From contig CAOKOL010000002.1 in the NCBI GenBank assembly GCA_948470335.1, positions 62,001-126,000 on the forward strand: DNA of 64,000 nucleotides, given 5' to 3'. Each line of letters starts with the position of its first letter. The stretch's first letter is position 1. The translations under genes were made by a program, and so were the position numbers. This DNA is from an uncultured Lachnospiraceae bacterium. GTDB lineage: Bacteria > Bacillota > Clostridia > Lachnospirales > Lachnospiraceae. A model generated the notes under the pieces. The model searched no databases. It saw only the letters and a list, made by a program, of their open reading frames with translations, and was not told where the DNA came from. This document shows, piece by piece, positions 28,446 to 37,811 of the stretch.

Positions 28446-29099
28446 CTATGGTTTCTGATAAGCCTCCAGTTTCTCCTCCGCCACCATCCGATAACTCCCT
28501 TTCCCAGTCTTTTCAACCCTCCCCTTTTCCACCAGTTCATTCAGCAGCCGCTGTAACTGTCTCGAACTGCAGTGAAGCGCAAACGCCGCCTTTTCCAATC
28601 CGCAAAGTCTTTGATTTTCACATTTAAACCGTATGTAATTCATAATACGGTCGGATAAAGTAGATGCCGATGCATCCATATTCGTTATGATCATCAGTTT
28701 CTCAGCCATAACCGACACAATCGACTGCATGAAATATATGTTATTTAATAACTGATCTTTATATAAATGACTGTCTATCGCTATGGTAAGCAACTGATCC
28801 GAGGCTTCGGCATATACGCTATTCCCGTTTCCTGTAAATAAGTTCATTTCACCAATCATATAATTTTCGCCTCCGCTGGACAAACTGTACCGGCTTCCGT
28901 CATCTCTGATAAAATAAACGGACAGTGTCCCCTTTTGCACAATCTGAAAACAGGGCTGCTCCTGCCAGGGGGCAGCGACAATTTCTCCGGGGGCGTATGC
29001 AAGCAAAAACAATGGAACATTCGTTGAATACAGCATTTCTTTATAAATACTGTGATTAACCGCCTTTTTGATCTTATTCGGATCATATATTTTTTTCAT
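28446..29099 (-). CDS. Crp/Fnr family transcriptional regulator
   Basis: A 217-residue protein with an N-terminal cyclic-nucleotide-type beta roll (about 30-120) and a C-terminal helix-turn-helix (AAFALHCSSRQLQRLLNELVEKG, about 168-190). No Fnr-type cysteine cluster is seen. The frame extends 57 codons upstream, but the ATG at 29097-29099 with AGAGG 6 nt upstream is the proper start and leaves the promoter free. It is divergent from a MATE exporter gene, the usual layout for a local regulator of a multidrug pump. Confidence 0.87.
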   Translation of the reverse strand: MKKIYDPNKIKKAVNHSIYKEMLYSTNVPLFLLAYAPGEIVAAPWQEQPCFQIVQKGTLSVYFIRDDGSRYSLSSGGENYMIGEMNLFTGNGNSVYAEASDQLLTIAIDSHLYKDQLLNNIYFMQSIVSVMAEKLMIITNMDASASTLSDRIMNYIRFKCENQRLCGLEKAAFALHCSSRQLQRLLNELVEKGRVEKTGKGSYRMVAEEKLEAYQKP

Positions 29100-29116
29100 A
29101 AAACGCCTCTTAACAG

Positions 29117-29170
29117 GACATATGTCTCGTTTTTTACCATGATTATACGCTATACTTTCAATAATAACAA
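29117..29170. promoter_or_regulatory. Divergent promoter region, crp-type gene / MATE gene
   Basis: Minus-strand promoter TTGTTA (29165-29170), 17 bp spacer, TATAAT (29142-29147). On the plus strand TATACT (29151-29156) is a possible -10 for the MATE gene, so the two promoters overlap. A 10 bp palindrome GACATATGTC at 29117-29126 lies in the leader of the regulator gene and is a candidate operator. Confidence 0.6.
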
Positions 29171-29187
29171 GAAAAAGGAGCAAAACA

Positions 29188-30537
29188 ATGGCAAACGTAT
29201 TTGAAGAAAAAAATATACCAAAAGCAATTTTGAGCATCGGCATACCGGCCATGCTGGGACAATTAACCACGCTGATTTACAATCTGGCCGACACGTATTT
29301 CGTCTCATTAACAAAGATTCCGGCCCAGATTGCCGCAGTAACTCTTTGTGTTCCGGCACTGCTGATTATCATGTCGATCGCATGTATATTCGGCATGGGC
29401 GCAAGCTCGGTGATTGCAAGGCAAATCGGAAAAGGCAGGAAAGAAGAATCGGCGCAGTGTTTTCATTTCAGCACATATGCAATGGTATTCAGCGGTATTC
29501 TTGTGCTGGTCCTGGGACTGTTGTTTACACGGCCGATTGCATCCCTGCTGGGAGCGGACACGGAAAATATGAACTACACTTGTGATTATCTACGGTGGAT
29601 TTTTATCGGAGCACCGGCGATTATGCTGTCTAACGGTTTGGTTCACTCGTTCAGGTCTGTGGGCCTGGTCAGGGAAGCAACGATTGGTCTGGCTCTTGGA
29701 AATGCGGTGAATATCCTGCTTGACTGGATATTTATCTTTCTGATGAATATGGGCACAAAAGGAGCTGCTCTGGCAACCTCCGTCGGATTCATTTGCGCAG
29801 CCGTTTACTACCTGGCCTGCCTTTTGATACAGGAAAGAAAAAACAATCAGCTCATATCCGTCTCTCCAAAACGGTTTTCTATAGACTGGGAAATGGCAAA
29901 GAAAGTGATTCAGATCGGAATCCCCGGAGCGCTGATTACCGTACTGATGAGTATCGCCAATATTGTGTTGAATAATTATATCGGCATCTACGGTTCTGAC
30001 GCGGTTGCCTCTTATGGAATTGCGTATAAAATCGATATGTTTCCGATTATGCTTCTGGTAGGGCTGTCTCAGGGTACAGCGCCTCTTCTGGGCTATTATT
30101 ACGGCAAAAATGACGGGGACAATCTGTCGAAAGCAATGCGGATCGCTGTCATTTACGGTGTTATACTCGGTGCCGCATTTACGATTATTTTGTTTTTTGG
30201 CAGCCGTACGTTCTCCAAAGTCTTTTTAAGCGACGAAGCGCTGATCTTACAGACAGCCTGGTTTTTACGCCTGCTCTGTTTCCACGGCCCGCTGCTTGGT
30301 ATAATCAATATGGTGACCTCCTATTTCCAGGCCCTCGGAAAAGCGGTAAGCTCTCTTACGATCACGCTGCTTCGCAACGTCATCCTGTTTATTCCGGGAG
30401 TAATTATCCTGAATACGCTGTTTCAGCTAAACGGTGTGATTCTGACACAGTTGACAGTAGAATGTTTCCTTACGGTGATCTGTATGACGATGTACTCGGT
30501 TTCCTCTCCCGGAAAACTGGTAAAGTCATCCTGTTAA
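29188..30537 (+). CDS. MATE family multidrug efflux pump
   Basis: A 449-residue protein with about twelve membrane segments in two homologous halves. PAMLGQLTTLIYNLADTYFV at the N-terminus and its counterpart GIPGALITVLMSIANIVLNNYIG in the second half are typical of MATE (NorM/DinF) antiporters, which export drugs in exchange for Na+ or H+. AAGGAG precedes the ATG by 7 nt. Control by the divergent Crp-family regulator is likely. Convergent with the next small gene, with 6 bp between them. Confidence 0.93.
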   Translation: MANVFEEKNIPKAILSIGIPAMLGQLTTLIYNLADTYFVSLTKIPAQIAAVTLCVPALLIIMSIACIFGMGASSVIARQIGKGRKEESAQCFHFSTYAMVFSGILVLVLGLLFTRPIASLLGADTENMNYTCDYLRWIFIGAPAIMLSNGLVHSFRSVGLVREATIGLALGNAVNILLDWIFIFLMNMGTKGAALATSVGFICAAVYYLACLLIQERKNNQLISVSPKRFSIDWEMAKKVIQIGIPGALITVLMSIANIVLNNYIGIYGSDAVASYGIAYKIDMFPIMLLVGLSQGTAPLLGYYYGKNDGDNLSKAMRIAVIYGVILGAAFTIILFFGSRTFSKVFLSDEALILQTAWFLRLLCFHGPLLGIINMVTSYFQALGKAVSSLTITLLRNVILFIPGVIILNTLFQLNGVILTQLTVECFLTVICMTMYSVSSPGKLVKSSC

Positions 30538-30543
30538 ATTTTC

Positions 30544-30930
30544 TCAGACAGTTTCTGACCCTTTCTGAAACCTTGCAAAATACGGTCCGCACCAGGGATA
30601 GCGGGTATGAACATAAGTCCACGTAAAGGAACGGTCAGCGATATAAATATCCCCCATACAATCAAAAACCAGCGCATCGGTACAGGGAAAGAGGTCGGCG
30701 GCCAAATCACAGGGATCGGCATCGGGACGGAAATAAACCGCATTCTTTTTTTCAATGTGGTTAAAAGCCTGCCGGGCCGCCTCCCCTTTCAGGCAGGGAA
30801 AACCGCCTTCATGAAGAATCCGCCATGGCTCCAGTCTCTGCCGTCTCCCTGACTGCTCCGGAACCCAGTCCGGCGCGAAATGCCCTATCCATCTGTCCAT
30901 AGCTGCCTGTATCGTCAACAGCGGCTGCAT
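30544..30930 (-). CDS. DUF4275-like small protein
   Basis: A 128-residue soluble protein. The C-terminal part (GDIYIADRSFTWTYVHTRYPWCGPYF) matches the pattern I associate with DUF4275, including the W-T-Y-V and G-P-Y-F motifs; the middle has GEAARQAFNHIEKKN. Function unknown. Two starts are possible: the ATG at 30928-30930 used here, and an ATG 33 bp upstream preceded by a run of Gs. Stand-alone gene between a MATE gene and a terminator-like hairpin. Confidence 0.6.
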   Translation of the reverse strand: MQPLLTIQAAMDRWIGHFAPDWVPEQSGRRQRLEPWRILHEGGFPCLKGEAARQAFNHIEKKNAVYFRPDADPCDLAADLFPCTDALVFDCMGDIYIADRSFTWTYVHTRYPWCGPYFARFQKGSETV

Positions 30931-31123
30931 GATTTTCCACCCCCTGGTATTTTCTAATAACATTTTACCCCCCCCTGGAAAATCAAGGGTTTATTTCCAT
31001 ATTGTGAAATTTTTGGCAATATTTACAGTTTTCTCCGTTGTTTTTTGGGGTTTTTTGTCCAATTCATCACAATACGACACCATACGCCGCAGACACATTT
31101 GACCGGATGCTTTGCAACGATTT

Positions 31124-31155
31124 ATGGGGCCGCTCTTTCGCAGAGCCGGCCCCAT
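31124..31155 (-). terminator. Hairpin downstream of the arylamine N-acetyltransferase gene
   Basis: Strong stem GGGGCCG-CTCT / AGAG-CGGCCCC, 38 bp past the stop codon. No T-run follows on the minus strand, so termination is likely but not certain. Confidence 0.55.
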
Positions 31156-31192
31156 CATAAAATACTGTTTACCGGTCATCTTCACCGGAAGA

Positions 31193-32002
31193 TCACATCA
31201 CAATCCCGAATTCATCCTTCACCACCTGCCACAGCTCGGCATCGTCTTTTATCTGACGGTGTGTTTTCCGGTTGCCCGCAATCCGTGAGAAAATCTGTTC
31301 ATTGACCGTCAGGGTACCATCCTCCGTCAGTTTGGCCAGCATCAGCTTCTGGCGGAATACGGCCTCAGGACCGCTGGTAACTGCATTGAATAACTCATAA
31401 TCATGTTCCTCCGCTTCGGCGATACAGACACGCAGCTCCCGCTTCGGCTCTCCCTTCGTAATGCTGCCGTCCTCATTCACCAGATCCTGAGGCTGGCGGA
31501 ACAGATCGAACCAGTACTGACGATAGGGCTCAAACCAGAGCAGGTCCGTCCCGACCTGCTGGCGGACACCCGGCACAAGCTCCACCGCACCTCTGCTGAT
31601 GGGCGTTCCAAAACCTACGTCACAGTAAAAACGGCTGCCCTCCAAACGGACAATATTTCCTCTGTGGGTAATTCCCCTCGACGCTTCTTCCCCCCTCTGC
31701 ACCCGGCAGACACAGGGGTAGGTGTCATATCCCAGATTCTTTAAAAGAAACTGGAATAATTTATTCAGTTCAAAGCAATATCCGCCTCTTTTATTCAGCA
31801 CTACTTTTTCGAACAGAACATCCAAATCCTGAGAGATTCCTGCCCGTCCCGTATAAAGGTCCAACGCCTCAAAAGGGATATGTATCAGATGATGTTCCAC
31901 CAGCCGGTTTAAATATGTCAGATCCGGCTTCTCTGGGTGCTCCATTCCGATGCGTTCCAGATATAAGTCTACATTCCATTTTCCGCTGCTGCTGTTTTCC
32001 AA
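31193..32002 (-). CDS. nat: Arylamine N-acetyltransferase
   Basis: A 269-residue enzyme with the complete NAT catalytic triad: Cys in NKRGGYCFELN (near 75), His in GITHRGNIV (near 112) and Asp in YCDVGFGTP (near 127). NATs transfer acetyl or other acyl groups from CoA to arylamines and hydrazines; some act in secondary metabolism. The length is typical. No obvious operon partner. The 700 bp upstream holds two small open frames (listed). Confidence 0.93.
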   Translation of the reverse strand: MENSSSGKWNVDLYLERIGMEHPEKPDLTYLNRLVEHHLIHIPFEALDLYTGRAGISQDLDVLFEKVVLNKRGGYCFELNKLFQFLLKNLGYDTYPCVCRVQRGEEASRGITHRGNIVRLEGSRFYCDVGFGTPISRGAVELVPGVRQQVGTDLLWFEPYRQYWFDLFRQPQDLVNEDGSITKGEPKRELRVCIAEAEEHDYELFNAVTSGPEAVFRQKLMLAKLTEDGTLTVNEQIFSRIAGNRKTHRQIKDDAELWQVVKDEFGIVM

Positions 32003-32154
32003 TTGTCCGTACCTCCAAACTCATCCTGCTTTCCAGGACAGCGCCCCGGCAGGATGCTTTCTTAAAATGCATTCAATGACAGGTTGTCCGTGTCAGTGTA
32101 TACATTATATCGGATTCTTCCGGCAAAGTCCAGACAAAACAGGCGGCGGCAATG

Positions 32155-32304
32155 TTAGATACGGTTAAAGGTGACCACGGTCCAGTTCTGATTCTGCCGC
32201 ATAATAAAACAGGGACTCCTCAGCTTTCTGCGAAAATACCAGCCGGCGGCTTTCTGGAAAACAGAATACTGTAAAAAACAAGCCAATGGATGTTCGATTT
32301 TCAT
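32155..32304 (-). CDS. Candidate small protein, 49 residues
   Basis: A short frame with a good GGAGG 9 nt upstream of its ATG. The product begins MKIEHPLACFLQYSVFQKAA and ends in QNWTVVTFNRI; it is basic and aromatic-rich, without a clear membrane helix. I do not recognise the family. It starts 28 bp after the next small frame upstream, so the two could be one transcript. Evidence is limited to the ribosome binding site and the arrangement. Confidence 0.45.
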   Translation of the reverse strand: MKIEHPLACFLQYSVFQKAAGWYFRRKLRSPCFIMRQNQNWTVVTFNRI

Positions 32305-32332
32305 AAGCACATTCCTCCTAATTAAAGTTCCG

Positions 32333-32461
32333 CTACAGTCCTTCCAAGCCCCTATGCTCCGGAAGAATTTCCAGCCGCTTCAGCGTCTGCAAATCCTTCC
32401 GGGGCTTGTACGGCCTTTCGCTGTTTTTAAAGTTCCGCTGCAGGCCTTCCAAGCCCTCCAT
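32333..32461 (-). CDS. Candidate small protein with repeated ends, 42 residues
   Basis: A short frame starting MEGLEGLQRNF and ending HRGLEGL, followed by stop. The DNA at its two ends is a direct repeat (GGGCTTGGAAGG-x-CTG-x-AGCGGAACTTTAA form, at about 32322-32347 and 32428-32455); in the second copy a TAG replaces the CAG codon. AAGGGAG precedes the ATG closely. Whether it is translated is uncertain; it could equally be a repeat-derived leader of the 49-residue frame. The remaining part of the gap to 32708 shows nothing else. Confidence 0.3.
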   Translation of the reverse strand: MEGLEGLQRNFKNSERPYKPRKDLQTLKRLEILPEHRGLEGL

Positions 32462-32708
32462 AACTCCCTTCGGCGCCTGAAAACTTCCTCATATCTATTA
32501 CCCTATGATTATATCCCCTCGTTTATGACAGTTTGTCCGCTTTTGATCCGACTTTCTGCGAAAATACCGGTCTGCCGGGTCCGGTTTCTGCTTTTGGTCC
32601 TTCCGCATTGTCCTGAAAGTACAGGCATACTCCGCCGTTTCGCCGCATAGGCTTATCTATAAAAAGCCGTGACGGCTCACTTTATTTTATTCACCCCAGG
32701 GAGGCTCT

Positions 32709-35450
32709 ATGGAACGAGGACAAAATGTACTGCAAGAGGAAAAGAAAAAATCACTTTTCCAGTCACTATTCCAGCAATTCACCGACCCGTTAATTCTGAT
32801 TCTGCTGGTCGCCGCCGCTATCTCCATTTTATTGGGAGAAGGGGGAGACGCTATGATTATCGGAACGGTAGTCGCCATGAATTCCATAATCGGCATTATA
32901 CAGGAAGGAAAGGCACAGAAAGCTCTGGAGGCCCTAAAAAAGATGACCAGCCCCAGAGCCGTCATCAAGCGAAACGGACAGTCTGTGGAGATTCCGGCAA
33001 AGGATCTGATCCCTGGGGACATCGTCTGTCTGGAAACCGGACGGCAGGTGCCCGCCGACCTTCGGCTGACCTGGGCCAGCGGACTGAAAATCGAGGAATC
33101 CGCCCTTACCGGAGAAGCAGTCCCCGTGGAAAAGGACCACACCTTTCACTCCACCGACCGGCTGCCTCTGGGCGACAGAAAGGACATGGCCTATATGTCC
33201 ACCAACGTCACCGGAGGCCGTGGAGAGGGAATCGTTACCGCCATCGGCATGAACACGGAAATCGGAAAGATCGCCGGACTGATCAGCCAGACCCCTGACC
33301 AGTTGACACCGCTGCAGAAAAAACTGGCCGACCTGGGCGGACTGTTAAGCGTCGTCTCCGTCGTCCTGTGCGCTTTCCTCTTTTTTCTGGCCATGCTGCA
33401 GCACCGCAACCCGGCGGAAATGTTTCTCACCGCCATCTCCCTGGCAGTGGCCGCCGTTCCGGAGGGACTTCCCGCCGTAGTCACCATCGTACTGGCTTTA
33501 AGTGTCTCCCGGATGGTAAAGGTCAATGCCATCGTAAAACGCCTGCCCTCCGTGGAAACGCTGGGCGCCGTAGATGTGGTCTGCTCTGATAAGACAGGCA
33601 CCCTAACCCAGAACCAGATGACCGTGGTCCGCTGCTTCACCGACCGAAGCTGGTTTACGCCGGACCAGCTAAACACCGGCGCCCACCGCACCTTCCTGGA
33701 AGGATTGATTTTATGCAACGACGCTTTCCTTACGGACAGACAGCGGATCGGAGATCCTACCGAACTGGCCTTTCTGGACCTGGGACAGACCCACCGGCTG
33801 CGAAAGGAACATCTGGAACGGCAGAATCCAAGAACCGGGGAACTGGCCTTTGATTCTTCCCGGAAAATGATGACGACCCTGCACAAAAACGGCGTCTCTT
33901 ATACAAAAGGCGCTCCCGACTTCGTTCTGAAACAGTGCAGCCACATCCTGATCCGCGGCAGGGTTCACCGTCTCACCGAGGCACACCGCCAAGAAATTTC
34001 CTCCGCCCTCCGTCAGATGTCCTCCCACGCATGCCGGGTGCTGGCGTTGGCCATGAAAGGGGCCTCCGACCAGTCCGGCAGCTCCGGTTCCGACACGGAC
34101 GGAAAAGGTCTCACCGGCAGGCTTTCGGAAACAAATCTGACCTTTGTGGGCCTGGCCGGCATGATCGATCCCCCCAGGCCGGAGGCCGCTTCCACCGTCT
34201 TAAAACTGAAAGCGGCCGGCGTAAAAACGGTTATGATTACCGGAGATCATATGGACACCGCACTGGCCGTAGCCAAAGGACTTCATATCGCCGACACCCC
34301 GGCCCAGTGTTTAAGCGGCCATGAAATCGACCGCCTCTCCGACCAGGAGCTGGCCCGGCGCATCCGGGGAATCTCTCTGTTCGCCAGAGTTTCCCCCTCC
34401 CACAAAGTACGGATCGTAACCGCCTTTAAAGAATCGGGAAATATCGTGGCCATGACAGGCGACGGTGTAAATGACGCCCCTTCTCTGAAAGCCGCCGATA
34501 TCGGCGTGGCCATGGGAAAAAACGGCACGGACGTAGCCAAAAACGCTTCGGACATGATTCTGGCAGACGACAACTTTTCCACCATTGAAAAAGCCATCGA
34601 GGAAGGACGCAGCATTTACGAAAACATCAAAAAGTCCGTGATCTTCCTGCTTTCCTCCAATTTCGGCGAGATTATCACCATGCTGCTGACCGTGGCGCTT
34701 AAGCTGCCCCCCGCTTTAAAGGCCAGCCATATCCTGTGGATCAACCTGATCACCGATTCCCTGCCCGCTCTGGCTCTGGGCGTGGATGAAAATGATCTGG
34801 ATACACTGATGAAAAAGCCGCCCAGAAAACGGTCCGAAGGACTGTTTTCCGGCGGAGGCTTAAGCTGTACCATATTTTACGGCTTTCTCATCGCCCTGAT
34901 CAGCCTGGCCGCTTTTATCAAGTGTCCCTGCATGTATTTAACAAATGACGGTCTGCCCATTACTTTAGAAAATCTGGCGTCAGCTCTGTCGAAACCGGAT
35001 ATTCTGGCCCACTCTCAGACCTATGCTTTTACCGTGCTGGGTATTTCCCAACTGTTTCACGCCATCGGTATGCGGGACCGGGAAAAATCCCTGTTTTGCA
35101 TGGACCTTGGAGCAAACAAGCTGATGATTCTTTCCCTGCTGACGGGCATCGGCCTCCAGGTCATGGTAACGGAGATTCCCTGGCTGATCGCCGCCTTCCG
35201 CACCGTAAAGCTGACATTGACGGAATGGGGCTCCCTGCTCTGTCTGTCCATGGCACCTCTGCTGGCTCATGAACTGCTGCTGCCCAGGAAACAGAAACAA
35301 CATACTCTGCCGGCAGACTCTCATTCCTCCGACCGGCAGGCCTTCGGCCAAACAGCTCCGGCACAGAACGCGGCTGTTCCGGAAAAGACCTTACAAAATA
35401 TGTCCTTCCGGACAAAATCCAAAGCCTCAGAGCAATTTCCCAAAGGCTAA
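32709..35450 (+). CDS. P-type cation ATPase, calcium-transporting type
   Basis: A 913-residue P2-type ATPase. The phosphorylated Asp is D294 in CSDKTGTLTQ; also present are SALTGEAVPVEK (actuator), the nucleotide-binding KGAPDFVL, the hinge TGDGVNDAPSLKAADIGVAMG, and membrane helix 4 AAVPEGLPAVV, which supplies calcium ligands in SERCA-like pumps. Calcium export is the best guess. The N-terminal actuator-preceding domain is shorter than usual: the protein begins at a residue equivalent to about the 25th-30th of relatives. GGGAGG lies 5 nt upstream of the ATG, so this start is probably used. Confidence 0.9.
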   Translation: MERGQNVLQEEKKKSLFQSLFQQFTDPLILILLVAAAISILLGEGGDAMIIGTVVAMNSIIGIIQEGKAQKALEALKKMTSPRAVIKRNGQSVEIPAKDLIPGDIVCLETGRQVPADLRLTWASGLKIEESALTGEAVPVEKDHTFHSTDRLPLGDRKDMAYMSTNVTGGRGEGIVTAIGMNTEIGKIAGLISQTPDQLTPLQKKLADLGGLLSVVSVVLCAFLFFLAMLQHRNPAEMFLTAISLAVAAVPEGLPAVVTIVLALSVSRMVKVNAIVKRLPSVETLGAVDVVCSDKTGTLTQNQMTVVRCFTDRSWFTPDQLNTGAHRTFLEGLILCNDAFLTDRQRIGDPTELAFLDLGQTHRLRKEHLERQNPRTGELAFDSSRKMMTTLHKNGVSYTKGAPDFVLKQCSHILIRGRVHRLTEAHRQEISSALRQMSSHACRVLALAMKGASDQSGSSGSDTDGKGLTGRLSETNLTFVGLAGMIDPPRPEAASTVLKLKAAGVKTVMITGDHMDTALAVAKGLHIADTPAQCLSGHEIDRLSDQELARRIRGISLFARVSPSHKVRIVTAFKESGNIVAMTGDGVNDAPSLKAADIGVAMGKNGTDVAKNASDMILADDNFSTIEKAIEEGRSIYENIKKSVIFLLSSNFGEIITMLLTVALKLPPALKASHILWINLITDSLPALALGVDENDLDTLMKKPPRKRSEGLFSGGGLSCTIFYGFLIALISLAAFIKCPCMYLTNDGLPITLENLASALSKPDILAHSQTYAFTVLGISQLFHAIGMRDREKSLFCMDLGANKLMILSLLTGIGLQVMVTEIPWLIAAFRTVKLTLTEWGSLLCLSMAPLLAHELLLPRKQKQHTLPADSHSSDRQAFGQTAPAQNAAVPEKTLQNMSFRTKSKASEQFPKG

Positions 35451-36071
35451 AAGCAATAACAGCAGGCCGCTGATCCAGGAAAGATTCAGATTGATTTTCC
35501 TGGCGGTCAGACCGCCCAGACTGCTGCCGGCCGCCACGGCCGCCACATTTGCCGCCATGGAAAACAGGACGGCCGCCCACAGATGGCCGGATACCATACC
35601 CGCCCCGATTCCGGCCAGGCCGCTGTCCAGGGAAAGAGCCGTCCCCAGAGACAGCGCCTCCGCCGGCGTCAGGACACTGTCATCGGGATTGGCTTTTTCC
35701 ACGTCGGCATACACCGACAGGATCAGATGAAGATTAAAAACAGATACTTTTAACCGCTTATCCATCTCCTTGTGAATCGTCCCCAGCCTTCTGATCAGGC
35801 TTTTTACGGAGCTGTCAAACAATTTAATCGCTGCCAGAAGAAACAGAAGAAAAAAACTGGCCTGCCTGACAGCCCATTCCGGCATCCAGTCTTCCACACG
35901 GTCCCCCAGCCATAAAGACAGAAATAAAATACCGCTGGATATTCCCGCAATCACCAGCACGGACATCGGAGGGATTTTCACCCGGTCCGCTCCATATACA
36001 AAACTGGCCGCAAAGGCATCTACGGACAATGCGACCACCAGGATCAGCAATTCTATCATCCAGTAAGGCAT
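35427..36071 (-). CDS. ytaF: Sporulation membrane protein YtaF
   Basis: A 214-residue protein of the YtaF/MntP-like (DUF204) type. Two repeated halves are seen: LILVVALSVDAFAASFVYG near the N-terminus and ALSLGTALSLDSGLAGIGAGM in the second half, each with the conserved helix-Asp motif, joined by a soluble linker (about 90-125). YtaF is a sporulation-related membrane protein in Bacillus. Its 3' end overlaps the convergent ATPase gene by 24 bp. Confidence 0.85.
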   Translation of the reverse strand: MPYWMIELLILVVALSVDAFAASFVYGADRVKIPPMSVLVIAGISSGILFLSLWLGDRVEDWMPEWAVRQASFFLLFLLAAIKLFDSSVKSLIRRLGTIHKEMDKRLKVSVFNLHLILSVYADVEKANPDDSVLTPAEALSLGTALSLDSGLAGIGAGMVSGHLWAAVLFSMAANVAAVAAGSSLGGLTARKINLNLSWISGLLLLLLAFGKLL

Positions 36072-36203
36072 ATGCTCACCTTTTGGATTTCTTTCTTTTT
36101 ATTATATTCCCCGGAGATTTTTTGCGTGCGCATCCCAGGCGGAGCGTTTTTGTATCACAGGGAAATCCGGAGAACTTTCCTAAATAATATGGAAAAGTTC
36201 AGG

Positions 36204-36232
36204 TTGACAGAATATTCTTTCAATTGTAAAAT
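36204..36232 (+). promoter_or_regulatory. Sigma-A promoter of the citrate synthase gene
   Basis: TTGACA (36204-36209), 17 bp spacer, TAAAAT (36227-36232). Confidence 0.82.
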
Positions 36233-36293
36233 AACTTCACATGTTTATCACTTTAGCAACACATTGTTTGAAAGACAGAGAGGATGATGTATA

Positions 36294-37652
36294 TTGAACA
36301 ATCAGAACGACGGAAAAAACATTTTTCAGGAATTGACGGAACGGTATAAGGCCAATCTCCTGATCGACCAGGAACTATACACCACCCACAAGGTATATCG
36401 AGGATTAAGAGATTTAAACGGCGTAGGCGTTGTTGCCGGCCTTACTAAGATTTCAACGATCAACGCAACAAAAACCGTAGACGGAAAACGAGTTCCCTGT
36501 GAGGGTAAGCTGTATTACAGAGGCATCGACGTGGAAGATCTGTGCCACGGATTTCTGGATGAAAACCGGATGGGCTTCGAAGAATCCATCTACCTGCTGC
36601 TGTTTGGCAAGCTGCCCGACTCCGAGGAACTGGCACAGTTCTGTAAATTGCTGGCGAAAAGCCGGACGCTGCCGAAAAATTTTGTCCGGGACGTGATTAT
36701 GAAAGCCTCCGGAAAGGATATGATGAACAGCTTATCACGGGGAATTTTGACGCTGGCCTCCTATGATAAATACGCTGACAACACAGAAATCAGCAATGTC
36801 CTTCGCCAGTCCATCCAGTTAATCAGCGTCATGCCCATGTTAGCCGTTTACAGCTACCATTCTTTTAACCATTACACCAACAACCGCAGCCTTTACATCC
36901 ACCGTCCCAAAGAAAATCTGTCCACAGCGGAAAATATCCTGCGCATGCTCCGGGCCGATAAAAAATACACACCCCTGGAAGCGAAGATTTTAGATCTGGC
37001 GCTGGTTCTCCATATGGATCACGGCGGCGGAAATAACTCCAGTTTTACTACCCATGTGGTTTCTTCCTCCGGCACCGACACCTATTCCGCTATCACGGCG
37101 GCGCTCTGTTCTCTGAAAGGTCCCAAGCATGGCGGCGCCAATATCAAAGTAATGGAAATGTTTGCGGATCTGAAAAAGCACGTAAAAAATACGAAGGATG
37201 AAGAACAGGTGGCCGACTATCTGCGCAAACTGCTGCATAAAGAAGCATTTGACCGGAAAGGACTGATCTATGGAATGGGACATGCCGTGTACTCCATCTC
37301 TGATCCGAGAGCCGTCATTTTCAAGTCCTTTGTGGAACAGCTTTCCAAAGAAAAAGGCCGGGAACCCGAATTCCGCCTGTATGAAATGGTAGACCGGCTG
37401 GCGCCCCGGATCATCTCCGAGGAACGGAAAATTTACAAAGGCGTCAGCGTAAACGTGGACTTCTACAGCGGCCTTGTATACAGTATGCTGGGGCTGCCCG
37501 TAGAACTGTATACCCCCATGTTCGCCATCGCCCGTGTGGCCGGCTGGAGCGCCCACCGGATGGAAGAGCTGACCAATCAGGATAAGATTATCCGCCCTTC
37601 ATATGTAAGCGTACAGGACGAGTGTCCGTATGTGCCGATGGGGGAAAGGTAG
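36294..37652 (+). CDS. Citrate synthase
   Basis: A 452-residue citrate/2-methylcitrate synthase. Active-site elements are seen: LALVLHMDHGGGNNSSFTT (first catalytic His), GMGHAVYSISDPRA (second His) and SVNVDFYSGLVY (catalytic Asp). It condenses oxaloacetate with acetyl-CoA. The start is a TTG at 36294-36296 with GAGAGG about 10 nt upstream; nearby ATG codons at 36284 and 36287 are out of frame. It is monocistronic with its own promoter. Many Lachnospiraceae carry a divergent long-N-terminal citrate synthase like this one. Confidence 0.92.
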   Translation: MNNQNDGKNIFQELTERYKANLLIDQELYTTHKVYRGLRDLNGVGVVAGLTKISTINATKTVDGKRVPCEGKLYYRGIDVEDLCHGFLDENRMGFEESIYLLLFGKLPDSEELAQFCKLLAKSRTLPKNFVRDVIMKASGKDMMNSLSRGILTLASYDKYADNTEISNVLRQSIQLISVMPMLAVYSYHSFNHYTNNRSLYIHRPKENLSTAENILRMLRADKKYTPLEAKILDLALVLHMDHGGGNNSSFTTHVVSSSGTDTYSAITAALCSLKGPKHGGANIKVMEMFADLKKHVKNTKDEEQVADYLRKLLHKEAFDRKGLIYGMGHAVYSISDPRAVIFKSFVEQLSKEKGREPEFRLYEMVDRLAPRIISEERKIYKGVSVNVDFYSGLVYSMLGLPVELYTPMFAIARVAGWSAHRMEELTNQDKIIRPSYVSVQDECPYVPMGER

Positions 37653-37811
37653 AAAATACAGATTTTTGTCAGGCTGCAAAACGGCAAATCATGCCTGCGG
37701 CCTGGCAGACTTTCATGCTCTGAACCATATCTCCTATGACAACAGAAAATCGTTCCTCCGAGACATTCCATACCATGACCATATGACGTTTTCCGGAGCA
37801 TCCGGCAGAAA

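Noticed and set aside
32330..32461. CRISPR-like or satellite repeat
   Set aside because: Only two copies plus one distant related motif, unequal spacing, no cas genes; treated as a repeat-associated small ORF instead.
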